Positions 12,801 to 25,300 of a stretch of DNA of 64,000 bases are shown one piece after another (the first letter of the stretch is position 1; each line of letters begins with the position of its first letter). The translations under genes were made by a program, and so were the position numbers. The notes below the pieces were generated by a model, which saw only the letters and a list, made by a program, of their open reading frames with translations, was not told the origin of the DNA and made no database searches. Origin of the DNA: Amyelois transitella (Eukaryota; Arthropoda; Insecta; Lepidoptera; Pyralidae). The stretch is from NCBI RefSeq assembly GCF_032362555.1, contig NC_083507.1:9241001-9305000 (forward strand), written 5' to 3'.

Positions 12801-15800
12801 AGCCAATCAAAGAAACTTTACATTATAATTTATAATAAGCTATTATCTTACATCAAGTTTACATCAGTCTATATCTAATATTATTGCATTGAGTGTGAGT
12901 TTTATGTGCCTTCTTCTTCCATATGTACATTTAAGGACCAGTCACACAAGACCATATTTAATTTATAATTAGGTATGAAAATTATCCGAATGCGCAAGGA
13001 TTGTGGCAAGTGCAAGGAGCGGCGGAACAAATCACACTGCAGCATTTTCACACGACGTCAATTTACAAATCTCTTAAATAGCAGACAAATGCACATTGTC
13101 TACAATCAAGTAATCATTCGGTACAGACCTCTCGTTGTCGTCGTCGGCCACGTCGTCCTGCAGCGCCCAGTCGTCCTCGTCGTCCAGCTCGCACATCATC
13201 TCCAGCACGAGCGGCGTCAGCAGGCGCACGCCGTCGGGCACCTGCTTGCGCACCATCGCGGGCGCCGTCTCGCACAGCGTCACCATCGCCTCTAGCGCCA
13301 GTTGACGCCAAGTGTCCTCCTGGTTCTTGTCGCCCACAACCTGGAGATTCAATTTGGTTACTTCTTATAAAACAGATTAAAAGTCAATGCAGTTGTCTGT
13401 AGAGGCAAACCTTACTTGGCTTAGATCATGGTTGACCTCTTATTATTTTTTCACAATTCTCCAAGAGGTATAATTAAATTTTTTATTTCAAATTAAGGAC
13501 GCAAAAGATAAGGTCCAAAGTATCCGAAACTGTTGAGCGAAAGAAGTATGCAGAGATCGTGGAAGTGGAAAAACGTAGCCTCTGCCTGCCGTTTCGCGAA
13601 AATGGCGTGATTTTATATTATTTTAGACCCACCATAATACCATAGGTGTATGAATAAGTCAGTATTGGAAAAAAGAATACCTGATTGTATAAGCTAAAAT
13701 TTGGTATAAAGATCTTTTTTTTTCCTTCTTGCCCAGAATGTATTTTTTCAGATAATAAAGTAGGCATGTCAGTGGGGAAGGATTTATATAAAATACATTC
13801 CCTTTCTTTTCAAAGCTCTAAACAAAATGTATACCTCTAAATAAAACAACTTTGCATTGTAATTACCACTCACCAATCTGTATCAACCTTGAAACATGCT
13901 ATATATACCAAACCAAATAGTATGGTAATAATTAACATAAATGAACATACATATTTACCTTAATGCAAATTTGGAAAATATTCTCCAGTTGGGAGCGCAG
14001 AAACTTTGGAGCAGATTCAGCTAACTCAATGAGCACCTTCAGAGCAGAATCATCCACACCTTGCTCTATGCTTAGGGCTATCACCTGGTAACGATATAAC
14101 AATAAATTAGCAAACCCTACAATTTTAAGAACTTTGAAGAAAATTTCTTTTTTAAAGTATTTGTCTTGAGAGGTACTATCAAACTACACTCTACAGAGAG
14201 TGATGTTAGCGAAATTCCCAATTTAATTTAGCACACCTTGGCAGTAACACATTTCATAAGGGAACATGTGTACGTAGGAGTATGTGTGCAAAACAATCAA
14301 GTCTTAATGGCTTCTAGATCCATTTTGGCAGTGGCAAAAAAAGGATTGCTATGGAAAAGCACACTATTGACAAAGGTTTAATCACATATTTTTGATTTCA
14401 TCTCTTCATTGTAGCAAACATAGATAATTTTTGAGAAAAACTATTAACAAAAATAGGGACATGATTGCGCAAATGGAAGTTTCCAGCAATAATTCACTTT
14501 GAGTTTAACCTGTAAATAAACACTGCAGTCAACTTAGGGTTAGCTAGCCACTAGCAATAGGCTAGCTAATGTCACTTCTGAATCTCAATTCTAACATGGC
14601 TTTTCAGTCTTTTTAAGACTGTTGGCTTTGTCTATCCCATAATTTATATAGACGTATTTTTCTGTGTGTATGTCCACAAAAATTTACCTGCATCACAGGC
14701 AATAGCAAGTCACTGAAATGTTTCTGGATGGCAGGTTCCTTCTCGTGCAGCAGGATGAATGCGCCGACTGCCTTCACAGTCTGTATGCGGAGGGCCTCAG
14801 ACTCGGTGGGAGCCAGTACAGAGAGCAACATGCGTTTGATGAGGTCCAGATTCTCATTCTGGAGGTTACCAAATACTCCAGGGACAGACCTGAGAGAAAA
14901 AAAAACCATTCTAAAATTGTTTTTTTTTTTTTTTTTCAAATAAATTTTAATTAACCGATACACATAATAAAATTGTGACTGACTAATGTCTGCACTTGAA
15001 AGATATTTACTGATCTTGTTTCTTATCCTTTGTTTTAAGGCAGACAAAGTCCTAGCAACAGCATACAAAATATATTTATTAAAGTCTTTCAAATGTTATG
15101 CCTTTATTTAAACATATTTTTAATTCTCAGCAAAGAAATAATGAAAACAAAGTACTTAGACCAAAAAATGTTGATCCTAAGTGGTCTACTTCAGTCGAGA
15201 AAAGACTAATTTGAAAATTGATCTTACGTAAACATCCTGATGCCAGCTTCCTTGATGTTGGAGTCTTGAGAGTTGGCACAGTTGAACATGAACTGCAAAA
15301 ACTCTGGCCACTGGTTGACACCATAATCATCAATGTGATTTCTAGCAAGCTCGGAAACTACATCACAGATCTGCAAACAAAGATTTTTATTTGGTAAATG
15401 TGAATACATACACTTACATACATGGGTATTTTTTAAATGTTACAAATAATACTCTTTACATTCATGTTAAATTATTTAGACATTTGTATGGAATGTGAAA
15501 TGAGAATGCTGTATAACTACAACCATTCTGTCTACAAATTTTTGAGGAGTTGGGGCATCCCAATGTGTCCGGGAAAGCAAGTTTCAATATATTATAATAA
15601 AAATTTACCAAATGTTTTAACAGCATGTTAATTATATCACTTTACTGCATCTTGAGGGAACTTTGAATATTGAAGGGAAACCTCAAATTAAATTGGTAAT
15701 GCTGTTTGAAACATATAGAACAAAAAAAACTAATCTTACAGCTGTTTCCATATAGTCATCTAACATATATTTAATTCAAACAATGACACTATGTAGGTAT

Positions 15801-18103
15801 AATATGAAACTCTTCAATATATGTACATTAGGATAATTACTCATGCAATTGGCCAGTTATTATCACTCCAAATTAGATAGACTTGTGAGGGCATTAAGAT
15901 TAATGTGATTTATCAGCATACTTAATTGACATGTGTACTAAAATAGGCAGAAACATGTTCCTCATAATATGTTAAGATTTTGTTAATTTAAGTACAATAT
16001 AAAAATATCATAAATCAATAAACTGCATTTGTTTATGAACTTCAAGGAAACAATTGGTTCATATCATGAATCAAATCACCTTCAAGGTCCATTGTATGTA
16101 TTATAGACACATGTTACCAAACTGTGTACAGTCAGCAATACAAACTATTATATCTTTTTTCATATTTCATAATATGAAATTTTGCTGAATCACTGTAGTT
16201 TATTAATCAGATATGTAATAGATCACTGTGGTTACATTTATATTCTACAACAATGTTATTATTTATTTTACATGACTAATGAAAAAACACCAGTTACAAA
16301 AATAAATATTTTTTTTTCTCTCATATCACACAAACCAATTAAATAAGCATTTGTATAAAATTTTGAGCATATAGTTTCCCTCTGAAATTAATTGATTGAA
16401 TTTTATTTGTTTAATTTTTATTAAGTTTTGCAGTAAATGGAAGGATTTGTGCCATGTTAAGTAACATTTACACTAACATGCAAATCACTGTGTATAATCA
16501 TTATTAATCATTGACATTGAAAAGTGCTTGCAAAACCAAAGTGTAATGAATGATGGATATAGTTTGTTAATTTGCAGCTTGTACTTATAACAAATTGAAT
16601 CACATTATAGCAATTGAACATCTTGAACATGGCTTTACAAGGTTCTGATAGCAATAACACATGGATGAATAAGGAGTACTATAATTCAATGCAAAATGAT
16701 TTTAGGTACTTATAATATTACCTTCCCTTCTAATCAGCTTGTTTAAGGAGATGGCAATGGTTTTAATGCATTGTAATTGCTTTAGATAAGTTCACTGAGA
16801 TATTTAAAATTACTTGTGAAATATTTCAGTTAGGCTATTTGGTTTGTTTGTTAATCAATTCTATTTTTACATTTTGAAATAATATTCTTGAGTATCATAC
16901 TGCATAATGTAAAGCCATACAAAATAAGGAATGGCCATTAATTTTCCTACTGCAGCTTACGTTTTCGGCATACAAAATGATAAGTGACTCATATCATTGC
17001 TATTGTCTTAATTGCAAGTTGGTTTAGACTTAAAATGACTATTCATTCTATTTTTGGAATAGGTATATAAGGTTTTGGCAGTATTTTTTATAAAAAGCAG
17101 ATATAAAATTGGAAGAGGTATTAAGAATTTGGTTGAGATGTTAACAATAGTATCTTTTAATTTTCTGTTTATTATACATCAGTAACAAAACTAAGAACAT
17201 TTATTTGTAAATCTTGTAAATTTTACCAATCAGTGCCTCCAGCTGGGTTGAATCCACCTCTGTGTTTCAACTGTATTAATAATTTCAGTAAAAATTATTT
17301 ATAAAATACAACATTATTACCTTTCTCCTCAACTGCTGGCTCACATTCATCTGCAGTGTCAAAAGCAATTGTTCTCGAAGTAGTCTCTGCTGCTCGAAGG
17401 GCATCTTGGGGAAGAACTCAAAGAACTCTGAACTAAAAAGCCTCCGCAAGAACACCGCTGCTGTCTGCCTGCCATCTTCCCCGAGGTCTGCATTTTGGAT
17501 TGCTCCTACCAGGTGTGCTACTTTTGTTTCAGTTGGGATGTTATTGTATGCTTCCTGGACACAAAAAGTACATAAATATAAAATCAAGCTTGATGTTGGT
17601 TATTTTATGATTACTGTATGACATAGGAATTAACATTATAAAATTTCGGGATCAATAATAAAATAGCAACAAAAAGTCAACAATAGGTATCTATAAAATG
17701 TTTTTACTGTACAAAGACCTCAATTGAATGCGGCGATCGGCATAATTAGCGGCAATGATTAACGGTTACTAGGAAATACTATAAAAACTAACTACTAGTA
17801 GAAATTTAAACTAATGGTAAAGATAAAAAGATTCAGATGATATATTCAACATTTTTAATAATCTAGCATCAATATTAGGCAGCATTTCTGAATTTACACT
17901 AGCTCCTCCATGACCACGTTTTAACACGAGGCCAGCGATAATGACTTTTACAATAATTATAGATCGACGAGACCAAGTTCACCCTTTTTATCAATAATAG
18001 AAAAAAAATAACGGTCACTTACTTCTGCTTGGGATCTGATGTCGTTATCTGGAGATAATAAAGTATTTAGTAACTGGTAAAATTGCGCCTGATCTCCTGC
18101 CAT
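6880..18103 (-). CDS. IPO5: importin-5 / karyopherin beta-3 (Ran-binding nuclear import receptor)
   Basis: Importin-5 carries cargoes such as ribosomal proteins and histones through nuclear pores under control of Ran-GTP. Nineteen exons join at consensus splice sites: 18023-18103, 17321-17554, 15228-15370, 14688-14889, 13959-14084, 13129-13340, 12395-12626, 11618-11761, 11195-11314, 10686-10881, 10298-10450, 9794-9967, 9436-9644, 9042-9137, 8525-8665, 8171-8390, 7590-7890, 7126-7339 and 6880-6963. They total 3282 nt, giving 1093 aa; human IPO5 has about 1097. The start [19 protein letters not shown] and end [12 protein letters not shown] fit the family. The whole protein is helical HEAT-repeat sequence, for example the Arg-rich [14 protein letters not shown] at 11.7 kb. 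The acidic run [12 protein letters not shown] (residues about 315-333, at 13.15 kb) matches the known acidic loop. Nothing looks broken. It is transcribed divergently from TIM14. Confidence 0.96.
10006..10165. repeat. LINE 3'-tail related repeat in importin-5 intron
   Basis: The phrases 'acatacataaaaaac', 'aggggtaggcagaaac', 'catacttcgtttataac' and 'tcgacctcaacttt'-like text parallel the repeat at 130-320. It sits wholly within the intron between the exons at 10298-10450 and 9794-9967. It is short and diverged. Confidence 0.5.
10588..10676 (+). repeat. SINE 3'-end fragment
   Basis: The text CTGAATGTGGCC...CAGTCTTTTCAGACTG-like...GGCTCTGTTTACCCC, followed by an 'atatgtatgt' tail, matches the 3' third of the SINE seen whole at 28531-28791. 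It lies in an importin-5 intron next to the exon starting at 10686. Confidence 0.6.
14594..14676 (+). repeat. SINE 3'-end fragment
   Basis: The words 'tttttaagactgttggct' and 'tctatccca' and a 'gtgtgtatg' tail match the 3' end of the window's common SINE. It lies just outside the importin-5 exon at 14688-14889. Confidence 0.55.
15371..17320. other. largest importin-5 intron (exon 2 to exon 3)
   Basis: This is 1.95 kb of plain AT-rich intron. I saw no exon, structured RNA or recognisable repeat on either strand. Confidence 0.5.
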
Positions 18104-18884
18104 GTTGAACTTCTTCAAAAAGGCATAACTTTTTTTTATAAATTTTGTCGTTGGTCTTTAATGTTCAATCGGGTTGCCAGTATTGTTTAGGGATGTACCT
18201 TTTATCGATATCATCGGTTTTAATTTCTGAGATAGTCATGGAACTACGAACACATACTTAATGGAAGTGAAGTATAGAATTTATCCGTGTCCTGAAATCA
18301 GAACTAAAGTACCCTAATATTTCAATCAATCAATTTGAAAAACAGTCAGGTGTTTCTTTCTTTTGACATTTTCTGATCATAAAATCTTGAGCAAGATCAC
18401 TTTCTTCATTTAGTAGATATATAATACTGGTGTCAATTCATGCATTTATGATAAAAGTGTCCATAAAATGCAAGCTAATGTAAAGACACAAAACGTTATT
18501 ACTTTATTACGAACTTTATGTTGTGATTTTTTGTAATTAGAAGAAAATATCACTGTTCTGATTGGTTATATTTTATGTTTTTGTATGTATTCAGCGACGG
18601 AAGTTTTGTAGGATCTTTATTGAAAGCCACTTTCTATTAAAAGTGGTAATATCCGTGGTAGATAATATTTTTTTTTATTGCCGCAATATACAACCATAAA
18701 CGCACCTATATTAGTCACCTATCTGTCATTGTCACAAACGCCAAAATATATAACAGTGAGAAAAGTGAGAATCTTCATTCATGTTTCGTAATTCTAATAA
18801 TTTTGAAAATATTTAGAATGCTTTTAGTTTTATATAGTTAAAAGTTATGTCCAGTATATAAAATATTGAAAAAAAAAATCTAAA
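18104..18884. promoter_or_regulatory. shared upstream region of divergent importin-5 and TIM14
   Basis: The start codons of the two genes face away from each other with 781 bp between them. No TATA box is obvious on either side, as is common for housekeeping promoters. The transcription starts cannot be placed from sequence alone. Confidence 0.5.
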
Positions 18885-19801
18885 ATGGTTTGTATATCTT
18901 TGGTAATATAACCTAAAAATTTCATAATAAGATCTGAAATTACATGTTTCATTACATGTTATAATATGATTTGCACCATGATTGACGTGAAAATATTTCT
19001 TTTTTTCTTCAGGCTAGTTCCATCATTTTAGCAGGATTGGGAATGGCAGCTGTTGGTTTTGCTGGCCGGTATATCCTAAGACAAGTACCCAATGCCTCGT
19101 CAAAATTTGCAGAAGCAATGAAAAACTTACCTAGATTTGACAGTGAGTCATTAGCTAATTCGAAATACTATAAAGGAGGATTTGAACCCAAAATGACCAA
19201 GCGTGAAGCTGCATTAATTTTAGGCGTCAGTCCCACTGCGAGTAAAGCAAAAGTATGTATACCTTTTATTGAACTATCATCACTTCAATTATCCACTCCT
19301 TGACAAAGTTCTAAATAATTTCAGTTTCTGTATAATTTAAACTTATTATGTTATTCCAATGTCGTAATGTGTATTACTGCAAATTTTATAAAAATCGGTT
19401 TAGTAGTTTATGCAAAATTATAACTAACACAAATCAACTTATCATTAAAACTTTTGCATTCATAAAAAACATTTATATTTCTAATAACTTTATTTATAAT
19501 ATTTATAAATCAATATTTTGTCTTACTAGGTGAAATCACAAAATGTATATTGTTTGTAAATAGCTACTTATAACATTTAAATGTTGGATTCCCTGTGATA
19601 TTTTATATCAATAAATGAAAAAAAAGGACAGAGATGGACTTTATAATAAGCCTAGAAACTAATAATTAGGTATGTTTGTTTTTACAGATAAGAGATGCAC
19701 ATCGAAAAATAATGTTACTGAATCACCCAGACAGAGGCGGCTCACCATTGATTGCTGCAAAGATAAATGAAGCTAAGGATGTGCTAGAAAGTGGGAAATA
19801 A
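18885..19801 (+). CDS. DNAJC19: TIM14 / DNAJC19 (Pam18), mitochondrial import J-protein
   Basis: TIM14 stimulates mitochondrial Hsp70 in the presequence-translocase motor at the matrix side of the inner membrane. Exons 18885-18887 (the ATG alone), 19013-19252 and 19688-19801 join to 357 nt, 118 aa; human DNAJC19 has 116. After the ATG comes [20 protein letters not shown], a single N-terminal membrane segment. Next is the family signature [20 protein letters not shown], then a J domain with the HPD motif in [12 protein letters not shown], ending [12 protein letters not shown] chose the remote ATG because human DNAJC19 also starts Met-Ala-Ser, and the codon is followed at once by a GT donor. 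A later in-frame ATG would remove half of the membrane segment. An AATAAA lies at 19915-19920. Confidence 0.95.
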
Positions 19802-19914
19802 TAAGTGTAAGATGTGGACAAATCTAATTGAAAGTTCTTAGATCAAATCAATAATTAGTTTGCAATTAGTTAAGTTTCTAACCTATGTAGGTTTCTTTTG
19901 ATTTTGCTCTAATG

Positions 19915-19920
19915 AATAAA
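19915..19920 (+). terminator. probable poly(A) signal of TIM14
   Basis: AATAAA lies 114 bp after the TIM14 stop codon and is followed by T-rich sequence. Confidence 0.6.
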
Positions 19921-22350
19921 ACTGTTTTTTTTTTATTTTAATTTAAATTATGGAGATTTTTATTAATGAAGAACCTTTGTTTTCTTGCATTTTTTAATTA
20001 GAAAAAACAAGTCACAGGATGCAAATAAAATTGTATTGAATGAATAATGAAGAATAGTGAACGATTTTAAAATCTAAAGGGTTAGGTATTATGAATTTTT
20101 TCTTCAAAAAAAAGTTGAGGCTAGAAAATGAAACTTTGTTAATTTGTTTGCAATTTTCTGCTTACTGCGGTAAATAGAAGTCAATATTTTACTTGTTATC
20201 TGTTTAAAGTTGTTAGAAATAAAACACATTTTCAACATATCAATAATCTATTCAGTTTACATTGAAACATCCAAATATGTATTATGGCAATACTCAAAGT
20301 GGATTCAGGCATTTTAGAGACAGCATGCTAAAGGTAATTCACAGCACATTGACACCAACAATACTAGGGAGCCATTGATAGAAAAAATCTTTACAAAAAT
20401 ACATTACTAAGTATTAAAAAGTTCATCTTAAAGTTCTTTTATACAATTTTATTAAAATAGCAATTACATGTATAGGATTTATGCTATGTAAGGATGTACT
20501 AGATCCTACTTAGATATTATAAAAAGTACCTCCAGAAATATTTTAAGTATTTTGTGTAATTATAGATGATGATTTTAAGTTTTATATTTCGTTTTTTAAT
20601 CAAACGGTCTAACCAAGAAATTTTAAAGAACCTAAGTATATATAATGTTATGTTATAGGCTGAATATTTATGGTATTTCTTGATAACTATAACACATTAT
20701 TATGTTAACTGCCTCCATGATCAAAAAGTAGTAATCAAGTCTTTTTTATTTTATAGTAAACTAGAATTTTTAAAGTGAAATATTATTCAGTGCATCAGAA
20801 GGCATCATAAGCCATTGGTCCTGGGTGCCATCTGGGGGCGTTAGTTCAATAAATCCATGGACTAATCCACTGACTCTGCAACACGATAATACACACTCGA
20901 TAACTAAGAAAATTTAACTTCCAAATGGGAAGCGAGAAGTGAAAAAGTGGAGGGATCACTTTCTTATTCTATGTTAATATTTATTTTTGCCAAAAATACG
21001 AAACAAATCCTTTACTATAACATGCAAATTATTCCATTGAGCAAAACCTACAATAAAATAACACCACTGCATAAAGATATGTAATGCTTATTGTCAGTGA
21101 GAATGTATAACATTCATAGCATGAAACACATTTGTAAATACATAGACTATGTCTAAATTTCTATGAATTAAACTCTAAAGGCTTTGCCTACAGAAATACT
21201 AATGGTGTTGTTCAAAATATTACGTAAATATATTTAATAATAGTTTATACTTACAGGATTTTATAAAAAGCATCAGTTATCTCAGTTTTATTAATAACAA
21301 TAACAATACAGCGCAACGAAATAATTCAATGCAGTGATATGCAAAAACACCTAACATAAAACTTACAAAATACTTATTTAAGCGCACATTATTCAAATAT
21401 ACTTTGTCATGTGTTCGTCATAATTACCCGTCTACAGAAAATATAATGTGTACAGTGAGAAACATAAAAAAGTCATAGAAAAATGCAACTGTGCACATTG
21501 TAAATATGTTGAAGGTGGCACGCTTTTAAATATGGCTCATTTTAATTGAATATAAGAGGTGTTTTAAAAAGATTTAGTTTGTTTCAGTTTCTAAAGGGGA
21601 ACTCAACCCAGCTTGTACCATAGTAACACAATCAGTTACTTGAAAGTGCAGTTCACTCAGGATTTATTTGAAATAGAACAAGGACGACCTATACATATAA
21701 TCTGTAGTCGGATTCTATTACAACTTTTTTATTATTCAAATATGTATATTTAAAATCAAACTTTGTTCAAAATTCAAAATGCAACTATACTTGTCAAATC
21801 AATTGGCATTACCACGTACAACCCTATCTAGCAAAAGCACAGAATCCATCAAATTTTTTTAGACAAACTCTTATAAATGAATGGAGTATGATAATTTCTG
21901 GCCCTCATCTTTGTGTTTCCCGATTACATTCTCAGCGGTTATGCTATATAATTTGGACCGATTAACTGAGATAAAATCATTTGGCTAAATTATTTTAATA
22001 CAGCATGTCTGACAGTATCCAGCCTTAAAAATTATAGTAGAATTATTTGAAAGATTTATATTAATGGAAACGCTATCCGAAATACACAAAATGAGAGATA
22101 GATTTTGTTTGTCATAACTTAATCCTATATTTGTAAAAATTACTGTTCTATTATTAAAAATGCCAGCTTTGACTGAATTTTTAACACTTACGAATAATTT
22201 TTGGAAACATGCAATAGGAGTTAATTGCAGGTCCATAATTAGTTTTTGATATAAACCTAGTGTCGTAAGACTTAATCCCTCGAAGGAAAGAGGTATACAT
22301 TTGGTTTATTGCATCAATAAGGTTGAGATCGAATCTGTTCGGGCGGCGGC
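19921..22350. other. convergent intergenic region TIM14 / GRTP1
   Basis: About 2.4 kb of AT-rich sequence lie between the 3' ends of two convergent genes. No conserved exon or clear named repeat was recognised. Part of it, up from 22350, is likely 3' UTR of the minus-strand gene. Confidence 0.5.
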
Positions 22351-25300
22351 TCATCGGGGCTCCTTCTGCTGTTGCTCCCGGCGCTGCTTGGCGAACCGCG
22401 CCCTCAGCTTGGCGATCGTTGTGTTCGATAGAGTTCCAGGTACTTTGAAAATTGACTGAAACAATTTAAAAACAGAGATTAATAACCTACTTCTTTAACG
22501 TCTTTGCCTACACCTCCAGGAATGATCAGTACATTTGTATGTATTTAAAAGTTTTACAATCGTAGATTCTACGGCTTTGAATTCAGGAAGAGACATGTAC
22601 CAATGATGAAGGAATTTCAATAAATTGGTATATACGTAAAGATAGGATAGGATCTTCATCCTCCTAAAAATTGTAGCAGTTTGCAAAACCTGCGTGTCGC
22701 TGTAAGCAAGCGATACACTCTCATTAGTTTTTTTAAAAAATTCAATTGCATTGCATTTAATTCCAGGGAAGCTGGTATGCAATAAAATGCGCCAGTTTTT
22801 CAGGAGATTGTGTTTTGGGAGAAAATGTAACCCAAATTTGTGCATTATTCACCCTTTTTGCTCTCTTTTATTTATAATAATATGTAACCTTTGTCAAGGA
22901 TAAATAAAACAAATTATTTTAATTACTACCCATAAAATATTGACGTAATAAGATAATTACTTTTCAGTTTACGACATTATACTAACGTCATTTGTATTAC
23001 TACTAATACTAACTGTTACGAAAGACGTCAAACCATTACCATCAACAAGCATTGCGACATTTCATCATTCGCAGTAGCTAGACTACCATGGGTGCAAGAT
23101 TAATATAATTTTCCACTTTAATTTGATTGTAGAGGTCAATTAGTGTCAGACATTGACCTCATTCGTTATAGTTTTAATGGTCTTAAACAACGTAATATTG
23201 GCACGGAATTAATGTATGTACACAATTTGGTACGTGCTGAATTCCAGTATAGGTAATCGGTTCAGTGTTAGCCGTTGTTATCCACACTATTAACAAAGAG
23301 AAAAGATTTGTATTTTTGTATGTTTGTAACGAATGAACTTAAAAACAAACTTTTTCACGAAATTTTGCACAGATATAGAAGTCCTTCGGGAGTGACATAG
23401 GCTCCTTTTTTCTGGAATTTCCCACAGAAGCAAAACTCCCTGCAAAAGCTAGTACCAAGTCAGTTTTATTAAATTTGTCAGCAGGCATTGTATAATTTGG
23501 AAATAGAGCAACATTTTCGGAATCAGGTCATTACTCGGTAACATTGACTGCCGCCACCTGACCTAGAATCCAAAATGACGTATTTTAATGTGATAAAACA
23601 AATTATCCTTGACACTGTATTTAGGCTAGAATAAAAAAATCGACCAAATTATTTTGTGAACTTTACCAAATTGTTTGTTCGTTCATACAACTAAAATAAC
23701 TGTAAAAAATAGAATTACCTGCATAAATTCGTGGCAATGTAACGCGCTGGCGTTTTTCACGATTGCTTTGAAACATTCCGCCAGAGTGGTGAAGTCATTG
23801 CACGCCAGTATAGATGCCCTGCAAATATTAATAAATCATATTAACTAAAATTATATTTATAAATGTTTCAACTCTTGGAAAATTATGGACATAAGATTTA
23901 GTTCTTTTATTGCACACAGAAGCTACATAATGTAAAAAAAAAAACATTCACTCAATAGACTATAATGTCATCTCATCCACTATGAATGAAATTATTTTAT
24001 AGTTGACTGCACGGTATCTTGACCCTATTAAATCATATTTCTCTGTAGTTAAATGTGTTATGCGCGCTTATTAAAATACAGGTTTCTTAAAAAGGTAATG
24101 TACAATAGACATATTGCATTACTAGCTTCCCCCCGCGACTCCGTCCGCGCGGATGTCAGTCATCGCGTGGATGGTTTATTTCTCCATTTTGAGTAACTCT
24201 CACAATGTCAGTAGTCCGGTCAATTTAGACCAAAAAATAAGAATGAAGCTACATTAATTCCCATCAAGCTGAAGCTACCGTTTCTGAGGTATAACGATGC
24301 AAAAAGTTGCAAGCGTCATAATATGCATAAGCACGTCTCGTATATACTCTGTGTAGCAGTAATATAAGTAAAAATATTGTTCTGTCCGTAATTTTAACTT
24401 GAATTCAAAATATAAAATATACATAAGTATGATGAAACCCAGTCCCTTCATTTATACTGTAGTGAAACCTTGAGACAACATCTGTCTCTCTGTTTAATTG
24501 TGTACGTGGCTAGGGTCGTATACCTGCTTTATCTCAGAATGCTCAACACATGAAATACCATTAGTCTTTAATAATAGAAGTCCTTGCGGGAATACCGTTG
24601 ACGGCTATGGACACCACGGCCTCTCATGCCCTAGGAGTGCCGGCCGTTAAGGGCGCCATGCCGCCCTAAATGATATAATCCTCTGTGCTCTTGCCACCAT
24701 CCATGTTCCAGCCATTCTAGAACCAAACGGTCTGGCTCGGGATGATGCCAAGAGACCGGATGGTATGACTTTGGGACCCTGGAGATTGGAGCAGCCTTTG
24801 GTGTGGGATGCTACTTATGTCGACACACTTGCGCCGTCTCATCTTCAGGTTACTAAATCTAAGGCCGGTTCTGCTTCAAATTAGACAAAAAACCTCAAAA
24901 GGCGCAAATATTTAGGTATCGGTAATACCTATACTTTTGAACCTTTTGGGGTAGAAACTCTGGGACCGGGGGGCCTATCTACCCTTCAGCTTTTCTGACA
25001 ATTGTCGAAAAAGCTGATTGAGGTATCTCTTGACCGGGGGGCTGGAAATTATCTGGCTCAGAGAATCAGCATTGCCATTCAAATTGGCAATGCTGCCAGC
25101 TTTCTGGGCACACTCCCCCATGTCAACATACGTACTATGCAGGAGCTGTACAATTTAAAAATTAAATTTTAGTTTGTAGTCATCTTTTTTCTTTCTTTTT
25201 ATAAGTAGTTTTAGTATTAATTTGATTTAATTGTAATCTCTATTATTGTCCTAAGATTTTCTTCACTTAGGGTTATTCTAATTGTTTTAAATAATAAATG

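Noticed and set aside
22495-22845. 116-codon minus-strand ORF between the last two GRTP1 exons
   Set aside because: Lies inside an intron, its residues match no family I know, and it does not use the GRTP1 frame or splice sites.
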